DNA of 64,000 nt from positions 1,798,001 through 1,862,000 of the forward strand of contig JAWKZN010000001.1 of assembly GCA_041395945.1 (NCBI GenBank), written 5' to 3'. The notes beneath the pieces were generated by a model, which was not told the origin of the DNA, ran no database searches, and saw nothing but the letters and a program-made list of their open reading frames with translations. Made by a program: the position numbers and the translations under genes. Positions within the stretch are counted from its first letter, which is position 1. Each line of letters starts with the position of its first letter. This document shows positions 1-9,981 of the stretch, piece by piece. Origin of the DNA: Pseudomonadales bacterium. GTDB lineage: Bacteria; Pseudomonadota; Gammaproteobacteria; Pseudomonadales; Azotimanducaceae.

Positions 1-1477
1 TGGTGGCAAAGGTTTCCTTGCGCCGGAATGCATCGAAGATCGAATCCCGGGTGTTTTCCTCCGCCCATACACCGGCCAGACCTGAGGCGCTCCAGTGCTG
101 CAGCGCGCCTTCCCGATACACGTCCGTGCCGATCTGTTTGGCCGCCTTGTTTTCAATGGCGACGGCCGCCGCTTCCGGATCGAGAGGTACGGATCCCCGC
201 TGGGCGGGTGTTGCATCGAGAATACCGATCTTCGAGAAGAAGTTGTCTTCATCAAATGATCCGGCACCGGTGTGCGTGTCGCTGGAACCGATCAGCCCGA
301 ACTTATAGGGATTCACCCCGATGCCGGCTTCGAGCGTGAGACCGCGCAGATAGGCATCGCGCACATAGCTGCCGGGCGGCTGACTGGGCAGCGTGGTGGA
401 GATCCGGTACGGCATGATTTCGAAGTCCGCCCACTCATCGTTGGGCGACAGCGCCGGATGGGTGTCTGAGGTGCCTTTCACCTGGGTCACTTCCACCAGC
501 GGCTCGTTGCGCATGCGCTGGTTTGCGTAGTCGCTGTCGATGGGGTCGCCGGCCCAGTTCGTGAGCATGAACATCGCGCCATTGGAACCGTTCGAATTGT
601 GCGGAATCGCCAGGCTTTCCATACCCCGTGCCCGCAGCTGATCCATCCAGTCCCACAGACCCTCGGGATTCTGGGAATGGAATCGGGAAAAAGGCACGTC
701 CGGCACCCGGTCACCATTTCTGAATATCACGTTGCGATGCAGGTTGCCCCGTTCGTCGGTGGTGCTCGTGTATTCGTAGGCGATGAAGGTGGTGAACTGC
801 CCTGGATCGTTGAACTGCTCGGCGGCATCGATGGTGTCGCGCCAGGCGGAACGGGCGATGTCGTTGAGCAGCTCGCGATCCACCGTGCCGTCGAGAATCC
901 CCCGCACGGTGTCGGGAATGAAGGTCGAGAATCGCCGGCTGCGTTCAGCCGAACTCGCCGCCGTAAGATTCTCTGGTCGGTTGAGATTGTGAAAAGGCCT
1001 GGCCAGCTCGAGTTTTGAGAACTCCGTGCTGGTATCTGCTGCTGCAGGCACAGCGCCTAAGAACATGGCATGGTCGGTCACGCCGTAGAAGTCCAGAGGT
1101 GCCCGCAACTGCATGTCGAATCCCGCCGGGTGTCTGATTGCTTCGCCCCGGGCATAACGATAGGCGTCCGCCGGCGTTGCGATGGTACCGAAGGCATAAG
1201 CGTCGAAGCTGTACTGGGTGTGGATGTGCAGATCTCCAAACAGCGCCTGACGGGTCGCGCTGTGGCCAGGCGCCACAGCGATGGTCTCCAGCGGCGGCTC
1301 GAAGAGCCGGGGTCGCGCCTGCGCCATAAGGCCTGCACTGGTGCTCGCTGTCGTCGGTACGGCGGCAGACGTGCCCGATGCAGTTCGATCCCCTGTCGAG
1401 GTCTGTTCCGATCCCGCGCCGCAGCCAGCCAGCACCAGACAAAGGCAGACCCCTATCCCCCATCGATTCCAGTTCAT
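1..1477 (-). CDS. DUF3604 family lipoprotein (C-terminus beyond window)
   Basis: The gene starts at the ATG at 1477 and is still open at the window edge, so only about 492 N-terminal residues are seen. It opens with a lipoprotein signal with lipobox LAGC near residue 18, implying membrane anchoring after export. The DUF3604 pattern is clear: GDLHIHTQYSFDA, then TDHAMFLG, AYEYTST, IPHNSN and GSSDTH, a His/Asp-rich set resembling the metal ligands of PHP-type phosphoesterases. The visible end (ETFAT) aligns with the same motif in the next gene upstream, its closest relative here. It lies 28 bp downstream of that gene in one apparent operon. The family's substrate is unknown to me; hydrolysis is inferred from the motifs. 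Confidence 0.9.
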   Translation of the reverse strand, partial: MNWNRWGIGVCLCLVLAGCGAGSEQTSTGDRTASGTSAAVPTTASTSAGLMAQARPRLFEPPLETIAVAPGHSATRQALFGDLHIHTQYSFDAYAFGTIATPADAYRYARGEAIRHPAGFDMQLRAPLDFYGVTDHAMFLGAVPAAADTSTEFSKLELARPFHNLNRPENLTAASSAERSRRFSTFIPDTVRGILDGTVDRELLNDIARSAWRDTIDAAEQFNDPGQFTTFIAYEYTSTTDERGNLHRNVIFRNGDRVPDVPFSRFHSQNPEGLWDWMDQLRARGMESLAIPHNSNGSNGAMFMLTNWAGDPIDSDYANQRMRNEPLVEVTQVKGTSDTHPALSPNDEWADFEIMPYRISTTLPSQPPGSYVRDAYLRGLTLEAGIGVNPYKFGLIGSSDTHTGAGSFDEDNFFSKIGILDATPAQRGSVPLDPEAAAVAIENKAAKQIGTDVYREGALQHWSASGLAGVWAEENTRDSIFDAFRRKETFAT

Positions 1478-1505
1478 GCTTACCTCTGTCTTCAAGATGC
1501 CCCGG

Positions 1506-3440
1506 TCAGGGCTGATACCAGATCGGCGAACTCCAGGCGCGCTCCTGCTGGGTGGCGGCAAGATCGGGATTGGGTTCGATACCGAGCCGGATGGCATCCC
1601 AGGTGGACCAGCGGCAGCTGGGATTTTCGAGCACCCGGGCGTAATAGAAGGCCTGCTCGGCGGGATCGAAGTCGGGGTCGCGCCACAGTGTCTTCAATTC
1701 GACTGCCCCTTTGTCACTACTGACACTGCAATCGCTGAGGTTGACCCGTGCGCCATTGTCCGGGCACCGGTGGGTGGCCGGATCCGGCGTGAGTCCGTCA
1801 GCACAGGCGACATCGAACACAGCCTCGACCGTGTCGCCGTCTTCCACCCAGCCTTTGACAATCTGCAGGCGCTGCAATGGCATGGACCGTGGATCGCTGA
1901 GCGCCCAGAGCAGAAACGCGGGCGCTGCCCAGGTTGCACGCACCGGGTCCGCAGTCGCGGAAACGGCACGTCCACTCAACTCTCCCCCCATCGCCACGCC
2001 ACGCGCATAGGCAGTCCGGGTGGGATCGGCCACCGTTGCAATGTCGTCCGGAAAATCAAAACTGCCAAAAAAGCGTACCCGGATCCGCGGACCGGAGGTG
2101 GCGAAGGTTTCCCGTCGCCGCATGGCGTCATACAGGGATGCCCGGGTGTTGTCTTCCGCCCACACCCCTGCAAGTCCCCCGGTGCCATGGGTTGCCTGCC
2201 GAGGTGTCCAGAAATCCTGCCAGGATTCCTGGTTCCTGGGGTATGCGGAGCCGCGAGACCGGGGCGTGTTGGGTCCGCCGGTGAAATACGCCTGTTCCTC
2301 ATAAGGTGCCGCGGAAAGATGCGAGTCGCTCGAACCGATCACGCCGAGCTGATACGGGTTGAAGCCATCCCGATCCTGCATCTTCAGACCCGTCAGCAAC
2401 GCATCCCGGTAGTAGCCGCCTTTGAATACCGAAATCGGATTGGTGTTGGTGGCGCGATTCAGGTAGTACTGCACAATCTGGAACTCAGCCCACTCATCGT
2501 TGGGTGACAGCGACGGATGGGTCTCCGAGGTCCCCTTGATCTGGCTGATCTCTGCAATGGGTTCATTGCGCAGACGTTTGTCCGCAAAGGTGCGATCAAT
2601 GGGATCACCGCTCCAGTCAGTCTCCTGAAAGGCAAGACCGTCGCTCTGATTCATGTTGTGCGGGATCGCCAGCGCTTCCATGCCTTGCGCGCGCAGCGCA
2701 TCGAGCCAGTTCCAGAGGTCTTCGGGATTTTCCGAGTCGTCGCTGCTGAAAGGTCGCTCGGGCACCTCTGTACCGCGAAACACCACATTGCGGTGCAGAT
2801 GTCGGCCGCCGGGTGTGGGCGTGTATTCGTAACCGATAAAAGCCGTGAAGTGGCCGGGGTCGTTGTGCCGCTCCGCCGCTACCACGATTTTTTCCCAGGC
2901 GTAAGCGGCGACCCTGGGGCCGGACAGTTCGTCACGCGCCGGGCCCATCTGTTGCAGATGCCTGATCACACCATCGAGGCTCATGTCCTTGCCGGGCAGC
3001 ACCTGCCTGGTTTCCGGATGGCCATAGGTCGGGCTCGACGGATCCAGCAGCGCGGCGAAGACGCCCAGATACCTTGCGTGATCGCTGACCATCAGGAAGT
3101 CCAGGGGGGGACCCTCGAGACGCAGCGTCATACCAGCCGGATGCGCGATGGGCTCACCTTTCGCATAACGGTAGGCGTCGTCCGGCGTGGTGCGCACACT
3201 GCCTGTGAAGGCATCAAACGAATACATGGTGTGAATGTGCAGATCGCCGAAGTAGGCGGATCGACCAGGTACACCCGCGGCCGCATCCGATGACTCACTC
3301 ATCGGCTCGGCAGCAGTTGCATCTGCAGCGAATACAGTCGGTAAGTCAGCAAGCACAAGGCTTGCCAGTGCCAGCATCATCAGTGACAGGTGTGCCGAAA
3401 GCACACCCGATCGGCGCGGGCAGTCGAGCACATTCAGCAT
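1506..3440 (-). CDS. DUF3604 family exported protein
   Basis: This is a 644-residue protein with a cleavable-looking signal peptide (cleavage near residue 38, VFA-AD). Putative metal-site motifs occur in family order: GDLHIHT at 65-71, VSDHARYLG, GYEYTPTPGGRHLHRN, IPHNMN and GSSDSH. The C-terminus ends in WSSPIWYQP, like the neighbouring paralogue's WSSPIWVGG. It is the second of three tandem DUF3604 genes transcribed away from the TonB-dependent receptor, 32 bp after the first. A periplasmic hydrolase acting on a compound brought in by the receptor is a plausible inference, but no substrate is evident. Confidence 0.92.
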   Translation of the reverse strand: MLNVLDCPRRSGVLSAHLSLMMLALASLVLADLPTVFAADATAAEPMSESSDAAAGVPGRSAYFGDLHIHTMYSFDAFTGSVRTTPDDAYRYAKGEPIAHPAGMTLRLEGPPLDFLMVSDHARYLGVFAALLDPSSPTYGHPETRQVLPGKDMSLDGVIRHLQQMGPARDELSGPRVAAYAWEKIVVAAERHNDPGHFTAFIGYEYTPTPGGRHLHRNVVFRGTEVPERPFSSDDSENPEDLWNWLDALRAQGMEALAIPHNMNQSDGLAFQETDWSGDPIDRTFADKRLRNEPIAEISQIKGTSETHPSLSPNDEWAEFQIVQYYLNRATNTNPISVFKGGYYRDALLTGLKMQDRDGFNPYQLGVIGSSDSHLSAAPYEEQAYFTGGPNTPRSRGSAYPRNQESWQDFWTPRQATHGTGGLAGVWAEDNTRASLYDAMRRRETFATSGPRIRVRFFGSFDFPDDIATVADPTRTAYARGVAMGGELSGRAVSATADPVRATWAAPAFLLWALSDPRSMPLQRLQIVKGWVEDGDTVEAVFDVACADGLTPDPATHRCPDNGARVNLSDCSVSSDKGAVELKTLWRDPDFDPAEQAFYYARVLENPSCRWSTWDAIRLGIEPNPDLAATQQERAWSSPIWYQP

Positions 3441-3472
3441 CGTACCCTCCCCTTCAACGGTCGTTCAAAACA

Positions 3473-6052
3473 TCAACGGTTCGGATAGCCCCCCACCCAG
3501 ATCGGACTCGACCAGGCCATGGCGTCGTTCACCTGCTTGACACGAATGAAATAGTAATCCCCCTGAATGGTTCCCGTATCTTCGATTTCAAAGCTGACAT
3601 CCTCAGCACCGTTCGGAATACGACGGCGTAGCGTGATCCGGTCTTCGTAGATATCGAAGGGAAGCGTGCGGCTGAGCACCCCGCGCTCGAGATCCGCAAG
3701 CGCCAGTTCAAAATCGCCACCCGGCAGCCTGGCGAGCTGTCGATAGATTGGCGGACCGGAGCCGAATTCCCGGGTGGGGACCAGATTCACTTTTACCCTG
3801 GCACCACGCCTGATGTTCTTCAACACTAGGCGCACCGAGCTGGCGTCACCTCGGCTCGCAGTTTCGAACACGAAGGCATTCGCATTGCCAGCTTCGGTCG
3901 AAAACGCCTGCATGTCGGCGTTGAAGAAATCTGTCGGTTCCGCCGTCACCAGGTCTGCGCCGATCACTTCCACACGCCCGGACCAGGGACGCCAGCCGCG
4001 GGGATTATCGCCGCTGTGCATCGGGGTCGAGGAGCTGTCGAAGCTCAGGTAGAAGGTTTCTTCCTTTGCAAACGCACCGCTTTCGATGCTCAGGTAGTCT
4101 TTCTGCCAGATCTCCTCGTCATTCCGGACCAGGGTGATCGACTCGATGGGTGCGGTGCCGATTACACGACCTTTGATCCTGCGTTTTTCTACGAACGGGA
4201 TCCTCTGTCCCATCCCGGCATCGTTGAGCGAGACATCCAGAATCATCCTGTCACCGGTGGTGGCATAGACGCGCAGTTCCTTCATCGCATCGAATATGGC
4301 GTCCCGCGACGTTTCCGGCGCCAGTACTGCACCGAGGCCGCCGCGCTGTGACAGTCCGCCGCCTTTAGGCGCTGTATAGCCCGGCTGGCTCAGGTGATTG
4401 TCGCTGGCAGCGATAAAACCCACCTGCTGGCCGTGCTGCAGATACATGCGGCCGAACCACTCGAAGGTGCCGTGCTGGGACATGATTTCCACCAGAGGCT
4501 GCAGTTTCGGATCACCCATCCGATAATTCCCGGCCTGATGGGCATGGGGAATCACCACCACGTCCTGCGGGTCGTTGCCGAGACGCAGGCCGGCGTAGAG
4601 ATCCGACAGTGTCGGGAACCACTGGGTCGGCACACGCTCACGATCTGCGGGTGTGCGGAACAGAACATTATGGTGCCCGCCGTAGATGTTGCTGGTGGTC
4701 CACTCATAGCCGAGGTAGGCAATGAATCGCCCCTCTTCAGAGTACTTTGCAACGTTGTCCCGCAGCACCTCCCACTCCGAATCGTCCATCCAGATGTCGT
4801 GCTCGGAGTGGGTCACAAACTCCAGACGCGCATCATCCCGCGCCCAGGTCATGAACCGGTCGGGGGTGCCGATACCTTCTGCGAATCCCGAATGACCGTG
4901 GGTGTCGCCCCACTGGATCTTCTGCGCATCGGCTGAAACCAGAATGGGGTTCGCAACTCCCGTGATCGCACCGTCGCCGGAGCGTATGGTGATTCGATAA
5001 ACACCGGGGGAATTCAAGCGTAAGTTTTCGAGCAGAGCGATCGCACTTCCTGCAGCCGGCAGTGCGCCGAGCAGTTCATCGTTGGCATAGACCTGCCAGT
5101 CCGGATAGGGCGGCTGCGCACGATTGAAGAAACGATCCTGGGCCCGCACCGAAATCGTGAAGGCCTCATCGGGACGAACCACCGAAGGCGCGAATCCGTG
5201 AACTCCGGCGATCGATGTGCCGGAGATGCGGATCGGCTGTATGGGCAGCGAATACTGCTCACCGCTGTCGTCGAATATCAGATACAGGGGAAACGGGGTG
5301 AAGTCGCTGGAAGTACTCGGCATGCGCAATCCCGGGCTGCCACCGCTGCGGGCACCATAGGTCAGGGTGACCGTGTCACCCTTCTGCAGGGTGCCTGCGT
5401 CCAGCCGGAAGAACAGCATGTTGGCAGCACCGCGGAAGTTGCCGTGCATGCCTGCTATGGGCGCACTGTCCACGACGAAACGGGCGGTACCGGAACTGCT
5501 CGCGATGCTGAGGTAATTGGGCGCTGCGGGGTCCTGCGTCTGCAGGTCGCCATGATCGACCATGAAGTGTTTGCCCACGACGAGGCCACCACCCCGCACG
5601 ATGGGTCGAGTGCCGACTGTGTAGGTCTGCTGGAAGGTGGCCCAGGAGCGTGCTTCGAAAGGACCGAGATCGGCGGTCAGCGCTCCGATCGCCTTCGGAT
5701 CGGTGTCCTGCAGAGACAGTTCACGGATGTATCCGTCGAGCGCCGCCACCTCTCTGGGTCGCACCCGATCCGGATTGACCGGCCGGATCGCTGCCGTGAG
5801 GTTGACCGGCACATAGCCACCGTTCAGAGCGAAGGCATTTGCCCAGTCCCAGAGCACCCGGGTACGCTCCGCCGCGTTCGCAGCGGTGGTGGGCGATCCG
5901 ATGACATCGGCTTTGAGCTGGTCGACCTTGCTCCTGAGTTCGGGATTCAGATAGTCGGTGGCGGCGGCTGCGTGCAGCGGTCCGCAGCACCACATCACCA
6001 CACTGACCAGCGCTGCCACCAGAGACGGGAACCCGATTCGCTGTCTATCCAT
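3473..6052 (-). CDS. DUF3604 family protein, long form
   Basis: This 859-residue protein starts with a signal peptide (MDRQRIGFPSLVAALV..., cleavage after an Ala run near residue 30). About 380 residues precede the DUF3604 core, and this extension has a beta-rich look. The core shows GDTHGHSGFAEGIGT, THSEHDIWMDD, GYEWTTSNIYGGHHN, VIPHAHQAGN and ASDNHLSQPG. It differs from its two neighbours both in the extension and in HGH replacing HIH at the first metal motif. It lies 14 bp downstream of the TonB receptor gene, so the two are almost certainly cotranscribed. Molecular function is unknown. Confidence 0.92.
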   Translation of the reverse strand: MDRQRIGFPSLVAALVSVVMWCCGPLHAAAATDYLNPELRSKVDQLKADVIGSPTTAANAAERTRVLWDWANAFALNGGYVPVNLTAAIRPVNPDRVRPREVAALDGYIRELSLQDTDPKAIGALTADLGPFEARSWATFQQTYTVGTRPIVRGGGLVVGKHFMVDHGDLQTQDPAAPNYLSIASSSGTARFVVDSAPIAGMHGNFRGAANMLFFRLDAGTLQKGDTVTLTYGARSGGSPGLRMPSTSSDFTPFPLYLIFDDSGEQYSLPIQPIRISGTSIAGVHGFAPSVVRPDEAFTISVRAQDRFFNRAQPPYPDWQVYANDELLGALPAAGSAIALLENLRLNSPGVYRITIRSGDGAITGVANPILVSADAQKIQWGDTHGHSGFAEGIGTPDRFMTWARDDARLEFVTHSEHDIWMDDSEWEVLRDNVAKYSEEGRFIAYLGYEWTTSNIYGGHHNVLFRTPADRERVPTQWFPTLSDLYAGLRLGNDPQDVVVIPHAHQAGNYRMGDPKLQPLVEIMSQHGTFEWFGRMYLQHGQQVGFIAASDNHLSQPGYTAPKGGGLSQRGGLGAVLAPETSRDAIFDAMKELRVYATTGDRMILDVSLNDAGMGQRIPFVEKRRIKGRVIGTAPIESITLVRNDEEIWQKDYLSIESGAFAKEETFYLSFDSSSTPMHSGDNPRGWRPWSGRVEVIGADLVTAEPTDFFNADMQAFSTEAGNANAFVFETASRGDASSVRLVLKNIRRGARVKVNLVPTREFGSGPPIYRQLARLPGGDFELALADLERGVLSRTLPFDIYEDRITLRRRIPNGAEDVSFEIEDTGTIQGDYYFIRVKQVNDAMAWSSPIWVGGYPNR

Positions 6053-6066
6053 GATCTGATGGGCTC

Positions 6067-8421
6067 CTAGGGCCGCAGTCGCACCGTCAACTCGCCATAC
6101 ACATACCTCGGCAGATTCCGTATGTAGAAGGTGCTGTTTTCCCAGGTCTTGTAGTCGTAGTCCGTCAGGTTCTCTCCGCGTACGAACAGCGACCAGTTAG
6201 TCGTCTCAAGCCCCAGGTGGGCATTGAGTCGCTTCACGGTGTCCTGCTCATTGGAAATGCCACTCACGTTGGTCAGACTCCTGGGACCGCCTTCTTCATA
6301 GGTATAGGTGGCAGAGGCAACCAGCGCAGCACCATCGAACCCGCGAATGCTGCTCAGACTACCCAGCGCCTGCCGATACACGACCGAGCTTTTTACCTGA
6401 TTCGGCCGCAGGAAAGGCAACTTGGCACCGTCCGCGACAGCTTCCGTCGCTTCAGACACATCGTCGTTGAGGCTCTTCACCTCACCCTTACCCCGCGCAT
6501 AGCCCAAGTTGAACAAAACCGTCCCGCCATAATCGAATTGTTTCTTGTAGGTACCCTCAATTTCGAAACCCCACGCATACGCCTTGCCGACGTTATCGAT
6601 GAAAAAGGCCACGGGGATTTCGTTGTTCGGCGGGATTGCAAATCCATTCGCATCTTCTCCAACCCGACTGCCATCCGGATTGAAGCCGAGCCCGTTACCA
6701 TTCACGTCGACGAGCTGGCACTGCTCCGGACATCCGTTGTCGGTCGTGTTGAGGAAATCGTTGTAGTCCGTGTAGTACACGTCCGCGTTCACCGTCAGAG
6801 CCCGATCAAACCAGCTTGTCTTTACGCCCAACTCGTAGGTGATCGAGGTTTCTTCACCGTAGGTCAGCACAGCCGGATACAACTCCAGGCCGGGACTTCC
6901 CTGATTGAGGTTCATGCCACCATGACGGTAGGAAGAGGCGACTTTGGCATAGGCCATGACGTCCTGTTCGACGAATCGGTAGGCGGCGGTGAGCCCCCAG
7001 GGCAGATTGGTAAATTTCTTACTCGTGGAAAAGTCCGTCTCCGGATTGACCGGGTTGTTGATGTCCGGAAGCCCAGGCTGATCACTGCGTCGGTACGTCA
7101 CTACATCGCCATCGATCTTGTCTTCCGCATAGCGCAGCTCAGCTGTCAGTGTGACCGGTACCTCGTCGAACCGGTACTCCACGCTGCCGAAGGCAGCCCA
7201 CGAGTCCGTGGACATGTTCACGGTGCGATACTGTGAGTTCGCAACTGTCTGCGCTACCCAGCCATTAATTATTTCGGTGTTGTCGTGGGTGAAGTAGTCT
7301 GCGCCCACCAGCCAGGTCAGATTTCCGACGGTGTCTGCTCCATAGCGGATTTCCTGAAAGAAGATGTCGTTGTCGATACTCTGGATGTCCTGAAGATTGC
7401 GCGTTGCAGCCGCAAAGGTCGGACCCGTGTAATCACTGTCGTCCTGGATCACGTACTTTCGATCGCGGTAGTTGCTCACCGAGGTGAGTGTGCCCTGGCC
7501 CAGATTCCAGTCGATCACCAGATTGTGGTTGTCCACATCGTACTCCGCTCCTTTGCGTGAGTTGACCGTGGTTTCGAAGGCATCATCGAGATCGGGCACC
7601 AGGGTGGTGCGGCTGATGTAGGCATCAATCGGTTCGTCCTTCTGAGTATCGAAAACATAATTGATATCCCAGCTCTCATTGGGCTGATAGCGCACCGACG
7701 CTCGCGTTGACTGATACTTTTCATGGTCGACGCCCTGTCCGGTAAGGCCTGTGTAGTAGCTGTCCCCCCGCTTCTCGTACACGTGGCTGGCCCGTATGGC
7801 GATCTGCTCATTGATGGGCACGTTAACTTTGCCATCGTAGCGCTGTGTATCTTCTTCGCCTGCCGCGATTCCAAGATCGATTTCGAACTGATCCGTCGGC
7901 TTTTTCGAGATCAGATTCATGGAGCCACCCAGGGCATTACGCCCGTACAGGGCACCCTGAGGACCCCGCAGGACTTCGACCCGCTCGAGATCGTAGGTGT
8001 CGAGCCGGGCAAAGTTCTTGCCGCCAAAGCTGTTGGTCGCGAAATAAGCGCCATTGCGATAGAGACCGGTAGCAGACACGGACGCTCGATTCCGGGATTG
8101 CCCCGCGCCACGGATGGTGGGCTCGGTCAGTGAACCGGCCTGGGTTTCATTAATGCTGATGCCGGGGATCAGATCGGTGATGTCCCTGAGATTGTTCACC
8201 CCGCCGATGTCTTCGATGAAATCCGAACTCAACGCCGCCGCGGAGGCAGGAATGTCCTGCAATCGTTCGGTGCGTTTCCTGGCGGTGACAACGACCTCTT
8301 CGATGAGCGCGTTCGACTGTGCAGCGGCCGCTGCAGCCATCGGGGCGTGCAAGGTGATCAGAACCGGTATCGCGCAGATGCTGCCGATGAGCACCGCCCG
8401 CATAAATCGAAATGCTTGCAT
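6067..8421 (-). CDS. TonB-dependent outer-membrane receptor
   Basis: The 784-residue product has a signal peptide, then the TonB-box-like EEVVVTARKR segment at about 41-50. A plug domain follows (RGPQGALYGRNALGGSMNLISKKP), then a long beta-barrel ending in an aromatic-rich strand (YVYGELTVRLRP). The family takes large or scarce substrates across the outer membrane using TonB-ExbBD energy. It heads the operon with three DUF3604 genes and is divergent from the double-TetR regulator. The ATG is preceded by a GGGAGAG ribosome-binding site. The ligand is not predictable; the neighbours argue for an organic substrate rather than a siderophore, which is inference. Confidence 0.95.
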   Translation of the reverse strand: MQAFRFMRAVLIGSICAIPVLITLHAPMAAAAAAQSNALIEEVVVTARKRTERLQDIPASAAALSSDFIEDIGGVNNLRDITDLIPGISINETQAGSLTEPTIRGAGQSRNRASVSATGLYRNGAYFATNSFGGKNFARLDTYDLERVEVLRGPQGALYGRNALGGSMNLISKKPTDQFEIDLGIAAGEEDTQRYDGKVNVPINEQIAIRASHVYEKRGDSYYTGLTGQGVDHEKYQSTRASVRYQPNESWDINYVFDTQKDEPIDAYISRTTLVPDLDDAFETTVNSRKGAEYDVDNHNLVIDWNLGQGTLTSVSNYRDRKYVIQDDSDYTGPTFAAATRNLQDIQSIDNDIFFQEIRYGADTVGNLTWLVGADYFTHDNTEIINGWVAQTVANSQYRTVNMSTDSWAAFGSVEYRFDEVPVTLTAELRYAEDKIDGDVVTYRRSDQPGLPDINNPVNPETDFSTSKKFTNLPWGLTAAYRFVEQDVMAYAKVASSYRHGGMNLNQGSPGLELYPAVLTYGEETSITYELGVKTSWFDRALTVNADVYYTDYNDFLNTTDNGCPEQCQLVDVNGNGLGFNPDGSRVGEDANGFAIPPNNEIPVAFFIDNVGKAYAWGFEIEGTYKKQFDYGGTVLFNLGYARGKGEVKSLNDDVSEATEAVADGAKLPFLRPNQVKSSVVYRQALGSLSSIRGFDGAALVASATYTYEEGGPRSLTNVSGISNEQDTVKRLNAHLGLETTNWSLFVRGENLTDYDYKTWENSTFYIRNLPRYVYGELTVRLRP

Positions 8422-8547
8422 GTTTCTCTCCCATTAGACGAATGCGGGCATCCCCATAGCCCCGCTGCCCCAATTTCTTCACAAGCGCAACTTCAAGTCA
8501 ATAAATTTCTTATTCGAGGATTCCCCATTTTTACGTCCTATCGGGAA

Positions 8548-8591
8548 AAATACGTGTATTTACAGCCATACCAACTGGAATTCATAATTCC
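8548..8591. promoter_or_regulatory. Two palindromes in receptor/TetR divergent region
   Basis: The 346-bp gap between the divergent receptor and regulator genes is AT-rich and holds two inverted repeats: AAATAC-GT-GTATTT at 8548-8561 and GGAATT-CAT-AATTCC at 8577-8591. Both have the size of TetR-family operators. Their use as binding sites is inferred from position; I found no convincing -35/-10 pair in the gap. Confidence 0.4.
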
Positions 8592-8767
8592 GGATTCCGC
8601 TGGTTAGAGGACTGCAGATGGGCCATCGTGTGTCTCCCGGCGATGAAATCCAGCTTTTCCCGGCTGACAAACCTTTTCAGGCATGACAGGATTCCCGATA
8701 TGACGGAAATGCTCCGATCAACAGCGAGCGCGTCTGCGCATACAGACATTTTTGAGCCGATACCATC

Positions 8768-9973
8768 TTGAGCGCAGAAGTCGCGAATCTGGAACCCACA
8801 TCCACTCGGGAGAAGATCCTCTCCGCAACCGAGCAACTGCTGCGCAAGGACCCGTCTGCCGATTTCACACTCAAGCAACTCGCGGAGAAGCTTGGCCTGC
8901 ACTACACGGCCGTTTATCACTACTTCCATAATCGGGATGATCTCGAAGCCAGCCTCATCGAGATCTACACAGAACGACGATCGCGCCTTCTCGACGAGGC
9001 GCGAATCCGGGGGGACAGTGCGTTCACGCAGTTGATGGAGTATGTGCGTCTGGTGATGCACGAGTCGTCCACATCTCTGATCATCCGCGGCCGATCAACG
9101 CTGGTGGGGCCGTATCGCCGCCGTGTCATCAGGTTATATCAGCGAAACCGTGCGGAACTCGCCGAGTTGATCAACCAGGGTGTGGCGGATAAGAGCATCA
9201 TTCCAATCGATCCACAACTCGCCGCTCATCTCGTTGTAAGAATTCTGGACCGCTTTGCATATCAGGAAGAGGCAGTGTTCACGGAAGCCGGGTTGACCGC
9301 GGACCGTCTGACGGAGGAACTGGTTGCCTTTTTTAAAGGCGGTATCGCTGCCGACACGAACGACCCGGGCGGGGTACTTCTAAACAGCGCCCCACGCTCG
9401 CTGCTTTCGCTGCAGGAAACGGCGCTGGAAGAAATACTCCGCGCCACTACGATCGCCTTCAACACCCGGGGCTGGCGAAAAACGTCGATACCGGACGTCG
9501 CCAGGGAGCTGGGCCTCAGTAAGACGTCTTTCTATCGCTATGCTGCCAGCAAGGAAGAACTGCTCAACCAGTGCGCCCACCGCACGCTCAACCTCATCGC
9601 CCAGATCCGGCAGGTGTCCATCGCCATGTCCGATAATCCTCTCCAGGCGGTTCTCCTCGACACCTATCTGTCGCGTCAGCTGCTGGACCATGCACCAGGT
9701 CCACTGCTGTCCCCTTATCTGTTCGATTGTCTGTCTACCGAACACGGTCGTGTCGCCTGGGACATTTATCGCGCTTATCGAAAGGTTCTGATAGAGCTGC
9801 TGCGGGACTCCGTCAAGGCAGGTCTGATACGCCCTCTGAGTGCAGAGGCAGTTCAGCCCATGATTACGGCGATGGCCTATATCCCCTTCCAGACCTCGGA
9901 TGAGAGCCAGGGCCACGCGGACCAGGTCATGCAGGTGCTGGCGTTCGGTCTGGCGAAGGGGTACCCGAATTGA
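8768..9973 (+). CDS. Tandem double-TetR transcriptional regulator
   Basis: The 401-residue protein contains two complete TetR/AcrR units. The first HTH is at about residues 14-60 (REKILSATEQLLRK...LHYTAVYHYFHNRDDL). The second is at about 218-265 (EEILRATTIAFNTRGWRKTS...LSKTSFYRYAASKEEL). Each is followed by its own helical ligand/dimer domain, where ordinary TetR proteins are about 200 residues with one unit. An in-frame stop at 8753 and the absence of an early ATG leave TTG at 8768 as the best start, which is unusual. It diverges from the TonB receptor/DUF3604 operon and probably controls it; that control is inferred. Confidence 0.9.
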   Translation: MSAEVANLEPTSTREKILSATEQLLRKDPSADFTLKQLAEKLGLHYTAVYHYFHNRDDLEASLIEIYTERRSRLLDEARIRGDSAFTQLMEYVRLVMHESSTSLIIRGRSTLVGPYRRRVIRLYQRNRAELAELINQGVADKSIIPIDPQLAAHLVVRILDRFAYQEEAVFTEAGLTADRLTEELVAFFKGGIAADTNDPGGVLLNSAPRSLLSLQETALEEILRATTIAFNTRGWRKTSIPDVARELGLSKTSFYRYAASKEELLNQCAHRTLNLIAQIRQVSIAMSDNPLQAVLLDTYLSRQLLDHAPGPLLSPYLFDCLSTEHGRVAWDIYRAYRKVLIELLRDSVKAGLIRPLSAEAVQPMITAMAYIPFQTSDESQGHADQVMQVLAFGLAKGYPN

Positions 9974-9981
9974 GGACGACC

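Noticed and set aside
281..7236. Several long plus-strand frames opposite the DUF3604 and TonB receptor genes
   Set aside because: They are antisense shadows of strong genes, with Arg/Gly/Pro-rich products and no domains.
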